NCBI RefSeq assembly: GCF_900103955.1
Contig: NZ_FNIL01000006.1
Span: forward strand, 142,048 to 206,047
Reading direction: 5' to 3'
Source of the DNA: Alkalicoccus daliensis
GTDB taxonomy: Bacteria; Bacillota; Bacilli; Bacillales; Salisediminibacteriaceae
DNA length: 64,000 nt
A program made the translations under genes and the position numbers. The first letter of the stretch is position 1. Every line of letters starts with the position of its first letter. A model generated the notes under the pieces. The model saw nothing but the letters and a program-made list of their open reading frames with translations. It made no database searches and was not told where the DNA came from. Positions 18,320-26,539 of this stretch are shown one piece after another.

Positions 18320-19551
18320 TGCAGCTCCCTCCACTTTTCAAACTTCTTTCCCTGCCAGATATCATGAAACAAATTCTCTTCTGCTTCTAAAAATGCTTCG
18401 CCGAGCTTTGTGTCGGTAGCTTCGTCAAAGTGATCATAGTTCCCCGGTTTCGGGGTGAATTCACCGAATACCGGACCCTCGTCTGTGAGTAAAAAATCAA
18501 TTCTGCAGAAAGGGGCGGGAATTTCTTTGCTCATTTTCTCGGCAACTTCAAGTTCTTCTGCTGAGACGCCGTTTCCTGTGAACAAATGCTCTGTATATTT
18601 CCCGGTCTCCACCTGTTTTCCATCTGCCGTCCACCAGCAGTAGCCAAGCTCCGGATAGCGGCGGATTTCCAAAATAAGCACTGCTTTTCCGTAAAAGCAG
18701 TAGAATTTAATATCCCGTGCCGGCTCCAGTGCTGCTTTATCATAAAAATACAGTTCTTCTGCCATCCACGTATCTTCCTGCACTGCCCCTGTTTGCAGGT
18801 CTTCCTGCATGGAGGCCAGGAGCTCCTCTTTCGATAAAAGCTTCTCCGAGGTTTTTGCGTTCACGTAATGGTCCTGCTCCAGCAGAAGATAGACACCCCG
18901 TCCGCCTGCCCCGTGCTGCGGCTTAATTACCGTTCCCGGCTTCAGGGGAAGTTCTTTTAACTGATATGTTTCTTTGTGCTGATGCGGGACAGGGATGTCG
19001 AGCTTTTTCGCAAACCGATATCCCAGTTCCTTATTGTCGAGCTTCCATTCCGGAAGCTGGTGCCCAAGCTGTTTTCTGCGTACGCGCGTGGTAATTAAGC
19101 CGCGGAAAGAAACGACCGGAGCCAAAGAAGGAATCGCTCCTTCTTCCATCCCCCGCGCGAATCTTTCCGGGAGCTGGGAAACATAAAAAGCAGGCAGAAG
19201 ACGCTCGCGCATTTTATGATCCACTTCTTTCCCGTGCTTACCTGCCGCTTTTAATGCGTACAGGAGCGCCTGGGTATAATGCAGATCATGCTGCACTTTC
19301 TTTGCTGCAAGTGTTTGCGCTGTTTCAAAAAGCGTTCCCTCCTGATGCGCTTCCCGGACAATCCGTTGCAGTTCTTCATCATTCGCATTTTCCAGTACAT
19401 GAGAGGGTGTGGAAACAGGACGGTCCGGGTTCGCCACCGATTCGTAAAGCTTCTGCTTCAGCTTTTTGTTTTCCGCTTCGAGCTTTGTAACCTTGTGTCC
19501 TACCAGCTTTGCCCGAAGCGCTGCTGGCAGGGACAAAATTTTGTCTTTCAT
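18316..19551 (-). CDS. TupA-like ATP-grasp protein
   Basis: The start at ATG 19551 is chosen because GGGGGAG lies just upstream and the longer frame (from 19659) would overlap the preceding gene by 89 nt. The 411-residue protein begins with a basic, coiled-coil segment (VTKLEAENKKLKQKL), then a helical region. The TupA-like ATP-grasp domain (about 165-405) follows, with VIKPQHGAGGRGVYLL, IKFYCFYGKAVLILEIRR, FCRIDFLLTDEGPVFGEFTPKPG and KLGEAFLEAEENLF. TupA was named for teichuronopeptide synthesis in Bacillus halodurans, a wall polymer of glutamate and glucuronate. The C-terminal half is homologous to the ATP-grasp half of the CapA fusion at 10434-12620. It lies 19 nt after the glycosyltransferase gene and overlaps the next ligase gene, so it is part of a tight operon. 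Confidence 0.87.
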   Translation of the reverse strand: MKDKILSLPAALRAKLVGHKVTKLEAENKKLKQKLYESVANPDRPVSTPSHVLENANDEELQRIVREAHQEGTLFETAQTLAAKKVQHDLHYTQALLYALKAAGKHGKEVDHKMRERLLPAFYVSQLPERFARGMEEGAIPSLAPVVSFRGLITTRVRRKQLGHQLPEWKLDNKELGYRFAKKLDIPVPHQHKETYQLKELPLKPGTVIKPQHGAGGRGVYLLLEQDHYVNAKTSEKLLSKEELLASMQEDLQTGAVQEDTWMAEELYFYDKAALEPARDIKFYCFYGKAVLILEIRRYPELGYCWWTADGKQVETGKYTEHLFTGNGVSAEELEVAEKMSKEIPAPFCRIDFLLTDEGPVFGEFTPKPGNYDHFDEATDTKLGEAFLEAEENLFHDIWQGKKFEKWRELQ

Positions 19552-19570
19552 CCTGTCTCCCCCTCTCGTA

Positions 19571-21370
19571 TTAAATCCAGGAAATGTCCCCGTTTGTAAA
19601 CTTACCGGCATTTCCTGTGATTCTTTGCTGCTGTTCCGGCTTGAGTCCAGCATCTGCAATAGTAACTTGCTCTGCTTTGATTTCCGGCACGTATTTTTGT
19701 TCTTCCAGCAGGCTCTGTGGATCAGTGAATACCATTTCCGGGGTTTTCACTTTCTCCCCATAGACAATCATTTCCGCGGTCCCATCGTTAATCATTTTGC
19801 GGTATTTATGATGTACATCGGTAAAAGGTGACTCTTCATAGCGGTAAAATTGCACAAATCCAATTTTTTTATGTGCTTCTGCTTTCAGCTTCTCCAGAAA
19901 ATCTTCTGAGAGCGCTGTTTCCTGGCGGAAGTCTGCTGCGTACAGCTTATCAAAAGTGCGGAAGCCGTTTTCTTTTAACTCTTTTTCCGGAAGCATTGGT
20001 TCCGGTACAGCAAACGGCCGCTCTTCCTGTGGGAAATCATAGTATAGATCGTCTGCATATTTATGGTGGTGATCATGCGCCATTTCATATTCTCTGCGCG
20101 CACCCATTTTGTAATTCGGAAGCCCGAACGCTTCGCTGCCGGTTAACGAGCTTTTTGAATGACGCTGGAAAGAGAGTGGTCCTGTTTCCAGTTCTACCAC
20201 TGACAGTTCCCCAAATACGTTTTTCACACGGAAAATGAATTCAGAGTCTGCCGCAAAGCGCACGGGATCCCAGTGGCCTAATTTCGCAAGTACTTCCTCC
20301 CTGCGGAACATAAACGAAGACATGTTTTTAAAGATATACTCCCCAGGGCGCCCTCTTCTAAAGAAAGAAAGATCATCGAACATTCTTGCCTGTTCTGACA
20401 TGTTGCCCATCACTTCTGCATGCTCCAGAAGATGCTTTACCTGCTTCTCAATTTTTTCCGGATGCGACCAGTCATCTGCATCATTAATCGTAATGAATTT
20501 ACCGGTGGCTTCCTTGAGCGCGATATTTCTCGCTACGTAGGGACCGCCGTTTTTCGGAGCCTGCAGCACGCGGATTCTTTCATCCTTCTCTGCATATTTC
20601 TTTACCGTCTCGACTGTTTTATCCTGGGAATGATCATCTATCACGATAATTTCCAGGTTCGTCCAGGTCTGCGCCTGAATTGACTGCAGTGCAGTATGAA
20701 TCTGATTTTCTGCCTCATATACCGGCATCAGTACTGTTACTTTATTTTCATGGAGCGCTTCATTGTTTACAATTTCCTTTTTCACTTTTGTCTTGAGACC
20801 GTCATAAGGGGTGAGTGTCTCCACTTTCTTATCGTCCAATCTTATTTCCAGCAGGTGATACTGTTTAAAAACTTTGTTGATCCAGGCGACTCTGCTGCTT
20901 ACTTCTTCTTCCGAGTTGGCTCTCGCAAAATATACATCTGCATGCTCTGTTTTCTTCAGCAGCAGATCCGCCGTATTTCTGGCATTGGAGTGAGCGCCCA
21001 GCAGATTCATCGCTTCAATAGCCAGAATACTTCCTCTGCGGACTTTTTCTTCATTTTCTTCTCCGGAAAGATGAACTTCTAAGTAATCCAGTGCTTTTTG
21101 TGCGTCTTCTTGTGTATATTGGTTCATATGCCATAGTGCCAGTTCAAAAGCTGCGTACTGTTTGAAGTTTGCACGTTTTGCGTTATTGTACAGGTCTTCC
21201 AATTCCTGGAGTCCACGCGAAACAAAGCCCAGATTGTTCAGCTTATGCTTGGCGACCTGGACTTTTGTGATAGGAAGTCCTAAAAATGGCACGACCTGTT
21301 TCAGCTTTTCTTTTTGTGATTTGGATAGTCTTGCGCTGATTGATTTTTTCACTGTTTTTAGTTGATTCAT
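19571..21370 (-). CDS. Family 2 glycosyltransferase with N-terminal helical repeats and truncated C-terminal part
   Basis: ATG 21370 has GTAGGTG about 9 nt upstream; a TTG at 21406 would add 12 residues. The 599-residue protein has a helical, TPR-like N-terminal region (about 30-200). A GT2 domain follows from about residue 210 (KVTVLMPVYEAENQI, IVIDDHSQDKT, NDADDWSHPEKIEKQ). A conserved segment around RREYEMAHDHHHKY and RPFPVPEPMLP is shared with the two large enzymes at 31074-33689 and 34353-37070. Those enzymes carry a complete C-terminal GT4-like half; here only a short remnant (MIVYGEKVKTPEMVF and following) is left before the stop. It probably adds a sugar to a lipid-linked or polymer acceptor in the cytosol. 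Confidence 0.87.
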   Translation of the reverse strand: MNQLKTVKKSISARLSKSQKEKLKQVVPFLGLPITKVQVAKHKLNNLGFVSRGLQELEDLYNNAKRANFKQYAAFELALWHMNQYTQEDAQKALDYLEVHLSGEENEEKVRRGSILAIEAMNLLGAHSNARNTADLLLKKTEHADVYFARANSEEEVSSRVAWINKVFKQYHLLEIRLDDKKVETLTPYDGLKTKVKKEIVNNEALHENKVTVLMPVYEAENQIHTALQSIQAQTWTNLEIIVIDDHSQDKTVETVKKYAEKDERIRVLQAPKNGGPYVARNIALKEATGKFITINDADDWSHPEKIEKQVKHLLEHAEVMGNMSEQARMFDDLSFFRRGRPGEYIFKNMSSFMFRREEVLAKLGHWDPVRFAADSEFIFRVKNVFGELSVVELETGPLSFQRHSKSSLTGSEAFGLPNYKMGARREYEMAHDHHHKYADDLYYDFPQEERPFAVPEPMLPEKELKENGFRTFDKLYAADFRQETALSEDFLEKLKAEAHKKIGFVQFYRYEESPFTDVHHKYRKMINDGTAEMIVYGEKVKTPEMVFTDPQSLLEEQKYVPEIKAEQVTIADAGLKPEQQQRITGNAGKFTNGDISWI

Positions 21371-21693
21371 TGAAAAACACCTACTTTTCCTGGTTTTGTC
21401 TTTCAAAAAGTTTCTTTAGATTAAAAATAGCTGTTTCATTTTCAATTAAGACTGGTGGTGTATTTTCAGCGCCGTCGGCGCTCTTGGGATGACGCTTTCC
21501 CGAGGGCTTATCTTCAGCTAAATAGAACTCGAAAAACCTCTCGTTCTATTGGATCTTCAGATTGCGCTTATTCCTCCGGGAGTCGCATCCCATCGCTCTG
21601 CCGGCTGGTTGTTTTACTTTAATAAAAATTCTCTTTTCTAAAGTGAATTTTTTTTAAGACACTCCGAAGACAACTTCTATAATAAAATTAAAA
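21371..21693. repeat. Intergenic region with REP-like palindromic element (copy 1, about 21468-21615)
   Basis: GC-rich, imperfectly palindromic sequence with GACGCTTTCCCGAGGGC, CTTCAGCTAAA, an inner inverted repeat (AGAACGAG-type arms AATAGAAC...GTTCTATT) and CCTCCGGGAGTCGC. The same order of motifs occurs at 24108-24225 and, more diverged, at about 40083-40210. The element fills most of the gap between the glycosyltransferase and the exporter ATPase. Similar intergenic palindromes are common in Bacillaceae genomes (general knowledge; not checked by search). Confidence 0.6.
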
Positions 21694-23235
21694 TCAGTTC
21701 CGCTTCAGTCTGGCTTTCTTTTTCACGCTGTATTTTTCTTTGTAGAGCTGAATGGCTTTTTCTGGTTCTCCATCGTAGAGAATTTTGCCGCCGTCCATCC
21801 AGATGGCTCTGGTACAGATTTTTTCGACAAATCCCATACTGTGGGAAACGATGATTACGGCTTTCGCCATTTCGATCATTTCCTGGATTTTTTCACTGGC
21901 TTTCTGCTTAAAGGCAATATCTCCTGTAGACAGTGCTTCGTCGAGAATAAATATGTCCGGCTGCAGGGTGGCTGCGATACTGAAACCGAGGCGTGCCTGC
22001 ATTCCGCTGGAATAATTTTTTACCGGTTTATCGATTGCACGACGGATGCCGGAGAAATCGACAATCTGTTCGTAGTCTTTGTGGATTTTCCATTTAGGAA
22101 TTCCCAGCAGCATTCCATTCAGGTATATATTATCTTTCCCGGTCAACTGATTGTTGAACCCCGTTCCATAGCCGAGGAGAGAGGTCGTTTCTCCTTTCAG
22201 CTGCAGTTTTCCTTCATCCGGGGTTAGGATATTCGTCATTAATTTACACATCGTACTTTTTCCGGCACCGTTATGGCCGATGATACCAACAATTTCTCCT
22301 TCTTTAATTTCGAAGGTATTGTTTTTCAACGCCCAGAATTCTTCTTTATTTACTACATACCGCACTCCGACATTTTCTGCTTTTACGATAGTCCGGTCTT
22401 TGATCTTCGCTTTTGTTTTTTCAATGTCCAGCTGCTTCTGCATCTGCGGCTTTTGTTCCGGTACTGAATCTTTATACATCTGCACAATCTTTTTTGGTTC
22501 GCCTGCTGCTCGTATGACACCTTTATCCATCCAGATCAGCCGGTCACAGTTGCGCCGTGCATATTTAAGACTGTGGGTCACGAGGATAACCATTTTCGCT
22601 TTTGCTACAAGCTCCTGCATCTTGTCTGCTGCTTTCTGACCGAAGGCTGCGTCCCCCGTATTCAATGCCTCATCCAGAATCAGAATCTCCGGTTCCAGGT
22701 GTGCGGCGACACTGAACCCAAGTCTTGCTTTCATTCCGCTGGAATACGTTTTTATCGGCCGGTCCAGAAACTGCTCCAGTCCGGAAAATTCATGAATGTC
22801 CTGAATGAATCCGTCAATTTTCGCTTTGGAAATTCCAAGCATCATTCCATTTAAATAGGCGTTTTCCCGCCCGGTAAGCTCTTTGTCAAAACCCATCCCG
22901 AGAGAGAACAGTGCCGAAACCCGTCCGTTTACCTTCAGTTTTCCTTCATCCTTTTCCAAAATACCGGAAAGCATTTTGCAGACGGTCGTTTTTCCGGAAC
23001 CATTGGAACCGATAATCCCCAGTACTTCCCCCTGATAGCCTTTAAAACTTAAATCCCGAAGGGGCCAAAACTTTTTATTTGCTTCCGGATCTTTTTCACG
23101 CTTTAAAAATTTCAAAGCGAATGATTTATAATCATCAGTATGTGTCCCGGAGCGGAAAGAAACACCTAAATTCTCTGCTTCAATTACCACTTCCCGGTTT
23201 TCTTCCTGATATTGTTCTTCCATGCTTTTTGCCAT
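21694..23235 (-). CDS. Exporter ATPase with two complete nucleotide-binding domains (TagH/Wzt-like, tandem)
   Basis: Start at ATG 23235 (AGAGGG 8 nt upstream). The 513-residue protein contains two full ABC domains of the polysaccharide/teichoic acid exporter type. Domain 1 (about 15-255) has GIIGSNGSGKTT, YSSGMKARLGFS, ILILDEALNTGD and VTHS. Domain 2 (about 285-510) has GIIGHNGAGKST, YSSGMQARLGFS, IFILDEALSTGD and VSHS. All Walker A, signature, Walker B and His-loop motifs are intact in both. TagH and Wzt normally have one such domain and act as homodimers, so this is a fused pair. No extra C-terminal carbohydrate-binding or SH3-like domain is present. It lies 15 nt after the permease gene 23251-24048 and must work with it to export the polymer. 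Confidence 0.92.
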   Translation of the reverse strand: MAKSMEEQYQEENREVVIEAENLGVSFRSGTHTDDYKSFALKFLKREKDPEANKKFWPLRDLSFKGYQGEVLGIIGSNGSGKTTVCKMLSGILEKDEGKLKVNGRVSALFSLGMGFDKELTGRENAYLNGMMLGISKAKIDGFIQDIHEFSGLEQFLDRPIKTYSSGMKARLGFSVAAHLEPEILILDEALNTGDAAFGQKAADKMQELVAKAKMVILVTHSLKYARRNCDRLIWMDKGVIRAAGEPKKIVQMYKDSVPEQKPQMQKQLDIEKTKAKIKDRTIVKAENVGVRYVVNKEEFWALKNNTFEIKEGEIVGIIGHNGAGKSTMCKLMTNILTPDEGKLQLKGETTSLLGYGTGFNNQLTGKDNIYLNGMLLGIPKWKIHKDYEQIVDFSGIRRAIDKPVKNYSSGMQARLGFSIAATLQPDIFILDEALSTGDIAFKQKASEKIQEMIEMAKAVIIVSHSMGFVEKICTRAIWMDGGKILYDGEPEKAIQLYKEKYSVKKKARLKRN

Positions 23236-23250
23236 ATGCAAACCCTCTTT

Positions 23251-24048
23251 TTATAACGCTTTAATTATTTTGTATTCATTCTTACTGTAGTAATAAAGGA
23301 AAGAGAATACAAACAATGCAGAAGCCGCCAGAATAATGGATAACGCCAGAAAGTTCGGTGACACCTGATACATTAAGACATCCCGGTAGGAATTCACCAA
23401 ATGTGCTATCGGATTAATATCGACAACCCACTGGTATTCCTCCGGCAGGCGGCCGCCCTCCCAGATAATCGGGGAGGAGTAAAACAAAATTCTTACTACG
23501 TGCGTCAGCAGATTTTCAATATCCCGGATAAATACGGAGACATAAGCGAGAAACAAGCTGATTGCCAATAGAAATACAAGCTGTACAATAATAATTATCG
23601 GTAAGTAGATTGCCTGCCATCCGGGGATGACGCCGAATATCACGAGAAATAATGCTACAATTACCAGGCCGAAAGAAAAGTTAACCATCTGTGAAAATGT
23701 TCCGGTTACTGGAAAAATCGCTTTTGGCAGATACACTTGATTTATAATAGAAGAGTAACGGAGAATCGACTTGGCCGAACTGTTAATTACTGTACTTGTC
23801 CATCTCCATGAAACGAGTCCGATAACTAGAAATACTGCGAAGTTTTCACCGCCGCGGTCTAAGATGACGCTGATTAAAAAGTAGTACACCACTACCCCTA
23901 AGAGGGGGTCAAGCAGCCACCAGAAGTAGCCGAGATAGCTGTTCCGGTGTTCTGCTTTTAAACCTGACTGTATTAAATAGACAATCAGGTCTTTTCTTTT
24001 TTTGATTTCTTCCATATATTGTCGCATAACGTTTGCTGACACCGCCAT
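23251..24048 (-). CDS. ABC-2 type polysaccharide/teichoic acid exporter permease (TagG/Wzm-like)
   Basis: This 265-residue membrane protein has about six predicted helices and no large extracytoplasmic domain. N-terminal motifs (LIVYLIQSGLKAEHRNSYLGYFWWLLDPL) and the C-terminal half (ILFYSSPIIWEGGRLPEEYQW, NPIAHLVNSYRDVLMY) are typical of TagG/Wzm permeases. ATG 24048 has AAGGA too close to it; GTG 24042 would have better spacing, so the true start may be two codons later. It pairs with the tandem ATPase immediately downstream and is likely to export a lipid-linked polymer made by the surrounding glycosyltransferases and ligases. The polymer itself is inferred, not known. Confidence 0.92.
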   Translation of the reverse strand: MAVSANVMRQYMEEIKKRKDLIVYLIQSGLKAEHRNSYLGYFWWLLDPLLGVVVYYFLISVILDRGGENFAVFLVIGLVSWRWTSTVINSSAKSILRYSSIINQVYLPKAIFPVTGTFSQMVNFSFGLVIVALFLVIFGVIPGWQAIYLPIIIIVQLVFLLAISLFLAYVSVFIRDIENLLTHVVRILFYSSPIIWEGGRLPEEYQWVVDINPIAHLVNSYRDVLMYQVSPNFLALSIILAASALFVFSFLYYYSKNEYKIIKAL

Positions 24049-24107
24049 TCCTTATTTCACTTGCTAAGGTAGATTATTTCTTACCTGAATCCCTTATTTA
24101 AAGATCC

Positions 24108-24225
24108 GCTTTGCTTTCTTCGGGCGCTTTCCGGAAGGGACTCTCTCAGCTAATCTGCCTGCGGCAGATGGATCTTCGAGTCGTCCTAAATCCTCCCGGA
24201 GTCGCCGACAGCGCTCCGCTATTCT
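24108..24225. repeat. REP-like palindromic element (copy 2)
   Basis: GGCGCTTTCCGGAAGGGACT, CTCAGCTAA, an inner palindrome (CTGCCTGCGGCAG) and CCTCCCGGAGTCGCC occur in the same order as in copy 1 at 21468-21615. It lies between the glycosyltransferase gene 24309-25085 and the permease gene and could also form strong RNA hairpins. Confidence 0.6.
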
Positions 24226-24308
24226 TTATTTACTTAAAAATATCAAGCAATTAGTCGAATGAATCTTACTCGTTATAAAAAACAGAGGGGATTCATTAAT
24301 ATCTTATT

Positions 24309-25085
24309 TCACCCACGGTATTTGTTAATTTTGTTGAAAGCGTAGTGTGCGAAGTACCAGCTGCTTTGGAGCAGGTTTAATTTTTCTACTTCCCGGTACA
24401 CTTTCCAGTTCTGCTTTGCCATTTCTTTTTTGTTGCTGGAGATGGATTCTGTCTGTCTCCGGTAAAGTGCGAGCGGCTCGCTCATGCCGTAAGCATCAAA
24501 TCCCCGTTTGCACAATTCCAGCCAGAGTACATAATCCTGTCTCGTACGTATGTTAACCATTCTTATTGTACCAATTTTTTCTATGTCAAGCATTACTGTT
24601 AAACACCCAACGACATTCTGCTTCAGGAGATCCTGATAGGTCACGCGCGTCGGTACGATATCTCCGAGACCGAGCTGGCGGTCCTGTTCATCGACAACGT
24701 AATACGGCGTAAAAGAAAAAGCTATATTTCTTTCCTGCATCCATTGCAGCTGTTTCTGCAGTTTTTCCGGCAGCCACTGATCATCACTGTCAAGAAAGGC
24801 AATAAATCTACCTTTTGCAGCTTCTATTGAGGTGTTTCTTGCAACAGCCGCTCCTTGGTTTGTTTCCAGCTGCAGGAGATGTATTCTTTTGTCTTCCTGC
24901 TGCAGTTTTTGGATTACTTTAATTGTCTCATCTTTTGAGCAGTCATCGGTGATAATCATTTCCCAGTTCTCGTAGGTCTGCGCCTGTACCGAACGAATGG
25001 TTTTTTCAATAAAGGCTGCTGCATTATATGCCGGAGTGATCACGGAAATAAGCGGCTGGCCTTCATTTTTTTCTGCCTGCGTCAT
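24309..25085 (-). CDS. Family 2 glycosyltransferase
   Basis: This 258-residue protein is a compact GT-A enzyme. It shows LISVITPAYNAAAFIEKTI, ITDDCSKDETI, NTSIEAAKGRFIAFLDSDD (the DxD-like nucleotide-sugar/metal site) and VNIRTRQDYVLWLELCKRG. No membrane segment is present. Enzymes of this size and type usually transfer a single sugar to a lipid-linked intermediate in wall polymer or capsule synthesis. It follows the GT4 gene 25104-26225 by 18 nt and precedes the exporter genes, so it belongs to the same minus-strand operon. Donor and acceptor cannot be read from the sequence. Confidence 0.9.
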   Translation of the reverse strand: MTQAEKNEGQPLISVITPAYNAAAFIEKTIRSVQAQTYENWEMIITDDCSKDETIKVIQKLQQEDKRIHLLQLETNQGAAVARNTSIEAAKGRFIAFLDSDDQWLPEKLQKQLQWMQERNIAFSFTPYYVVDEQDRQLGLGDIVPTRVTYQDLLKQNVVGCLTVMLDIEKIGTIRMVNIRTRQDYVLWLELCKRGFDAYGMSEPLALYRRQTESISSNKKEMAKQNWKVYREVEKLNLLQSSWYFAHYAFNKINKYRG

Positions 25086-25103
25086 GTGATTTTCGCCTGC
25101 CTT

Positions 25104-26225
25104 CTATTTGTGGACAAGCTGCTCATACAGCTGCAGCAGCTTTTCTTCTTCCTTTTCCCAGTTTAAATGCTCCAGTACAGCACGGCGGCCGTTTTCTCCC
25201 ATTTCTTTTGCTTGCTGCGGATTTTCCTTTAGAAATGACAAAGCCCCGCGAATTTCATCTGCATCGTCGGGATTTACACTGAGACCGCACTGATATTCTT
25301 TCATGAATTCGCTCCATTTTGGAAAATCGGAGCATACAATAGGAAGACCTGCAGTCATGTATTCAAAAAACTTGGTTAACTCTTTCTTCATATAATGCTC
25401 CGTTGGTGGAAAAAGTGCAATCCCTGCAAGCCAGTTTTTCTGCTCATAGGCGTGATCGATCTCTGTTTTTGGCACATAATGATCTATGCCGTGGATAAAC
25501 ATCCGGTCTGCAGCTGTTCCTGCTGCCTGCTTCATTTCTTCTGCCAGGTTACCTGGACATTTCCCGAAGAGGTGTACAGAAATATCTTTATCTATGCCCG
25601 GGAGCTTTGCGTGCTGGACGGCTCCTCTGTCTTTTGTCACATTTCCTGTATATAACAGCTGGGACGCGTCTTTAAACTCGCGTTCCTTTTCCAGAAGCGT
25701 TCCATTTAAAAGGGGATAGTTTAATACACAAATGCCCTGCGGATATTTTTCCTGATAATATTTTTCAGCGAGGATAAGTTCCATATTCCTGGTGCACTTT
25801 TTTTCAATCAGTTTGTATACCTTTGCAATCAGCCTTCGTATGGGAGCGTTAAAATAATTACGCTGTACAATTCCCGTTTCATAATCTTCGTGAATATCAT
25901 AAATTACATGGTTGGACTTATTTTTAAGCAGCCAGCCTACAATCAAAAGCTCGGGATCATGGAAATGATACACATCTGCTTTTTCCTTTTTCGCACGGAA
26001 ATATGCCTGCACGGTGCCGAACAACAGCCCTTTCCACCGGTTGCGGTGTTTTTTCAGCGGTGCAAATGTTACTTCCAGTTCCTCCTTCACATCAGCCGAT
26101 GCAGGAGCAATTAAAGTTACATCAAAGCCCGCCTGCTGGAGGGAGCGGCACTGTTTATAATAAATCCTTGGGTCTAAAGGATGGTGCAGGGTTGAGATAT
26201 GTACTACTTTTTTCTGTTTGCTCAT
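25104..26225 (-). CDS. Family 4 (GT-B) glycosyltransferase
   Basis: This 373-residue protein has the two-lobed GT-B pattern. The N-terminal lobe has ISTLHHPLDPRIYYKQCRSL, ADVYHFHDPELL and YDIHEDY. The C-terminal lobe has LLYTGNVTKDRGAVQ, a nucleotide-binding stretch KKELTKFFEYMTAGLPIVCSD and CGLSVNPDDADEIRGAL. These are typical of family 4 transferases in capsule and teichuronic acid loci. It is the first gene of the minus-strand operon that runs towards the exporter and ligases. A good extended -10 promoter lies about 50 nt upstream of its ATG. The sugar transferred is unknown. Confidence 0.9.
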   Translation of the reverse strand: MSKQKKVVHISTLHHPLDPRIYYKQCRSLQQAGFDVTLIAPASADVKEELEVTFAPLKKHRNRWKGLLFGTVQAYFRAKKEKADVYHFHDPELLIVGWLLKNKSNHVIYDIHEDYETGIVQRNYFNAPIRRLIAKVYKLIEKKCTRNMELILAEKYYQEKYPQGICVLNYPLLNGTLLEKEREFKDASQLLYTGNVTKDRGAVQHAKLPGIDKDISVHLFGKCPGNLAEEMKQAAGTAADRMFIHGIDHYVPKTEIDHAYEQKNWLAGIALFPPTEHYMKKELTKFFEYMTAGLPIVCSDFPKWSEFMKEYQCGLSVNPDDADEIRGALSFLKENPQQAKEMGENGRRAVLEHLNWEKEEEKLLQLYEQLVHK

Positions 26226-26275
26226 CTGTTCAAGCCCCTTTTATCATTCCTCGATTGACTGCTAACCAACATAGA

Positions 26276-26284
26276 ATTATACCA
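26276..26284 (-). promoter_or_regulatory. Extended -10 promoter of the glycosyltransferase/exporter operon
   Basis: On the minus strand TGGTATAAT (extended -10, sigma-A type) lies 51 nt upstream of the ATG at 26225. The -35 region (CTCGAT, 17 nt upstream) matches poorly, as is common with extended -10 promoters. Confidence 0.5.
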
Positions 26285-26435
26285 CATTTCTTCTTATAAT
26301 CGAGGATTACTGTTTATATTTATTATATTTACCTTCTTCCGAATGTTACAAACATATTACATTTTCATCGTTTTTGAATAATAACAATAATAGTCCCGTG
26401 TTTTCTGAATAAATATGTAATAAGATGGAACACGT

Positions 26436-26460
26436 ACTAGTCTTTCCGAAAGGAACTAGT
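26436..26460 (+). promoter_or_regulatory. Inverted repeat in the leader of the amidase gene
   Basis: ACTAGTCTTTC and GAAAGGAACTAGT form an imperfect hairpin with a very short loop about 80 nt before the TTG start of the amidase gene. It has no T-run, so it may be an operator or mRNA-stabilising hairpin rather than a terminator. Function is not known. Confidence 0.4.
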
Positions 26461-26539
26461 TACACACTAATGAATGCAGCCTCTCTCTCGCACCTCATTT
26501 ACCAAGAAATCTATTTAGGAAAAGAAAGGAGCGAAAGTA

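Noticed and set aside
4013..26225. Classical poly-gamma-glutamate capsule operon (capBCA/pgsBCA)
   Set aside because: No CapB-type Mur-ligase-like amide ligase and no CapC membrane protein are present; CapA occurs only as a soluble domain fused to ATP-grasp ligases.
5843..26225. Mobile element or prophage origin of the cluster
   Set aside because: I found no transposase, integrase, tRNA gene or flanking direct repeat; the REP-like elements are short and internal.
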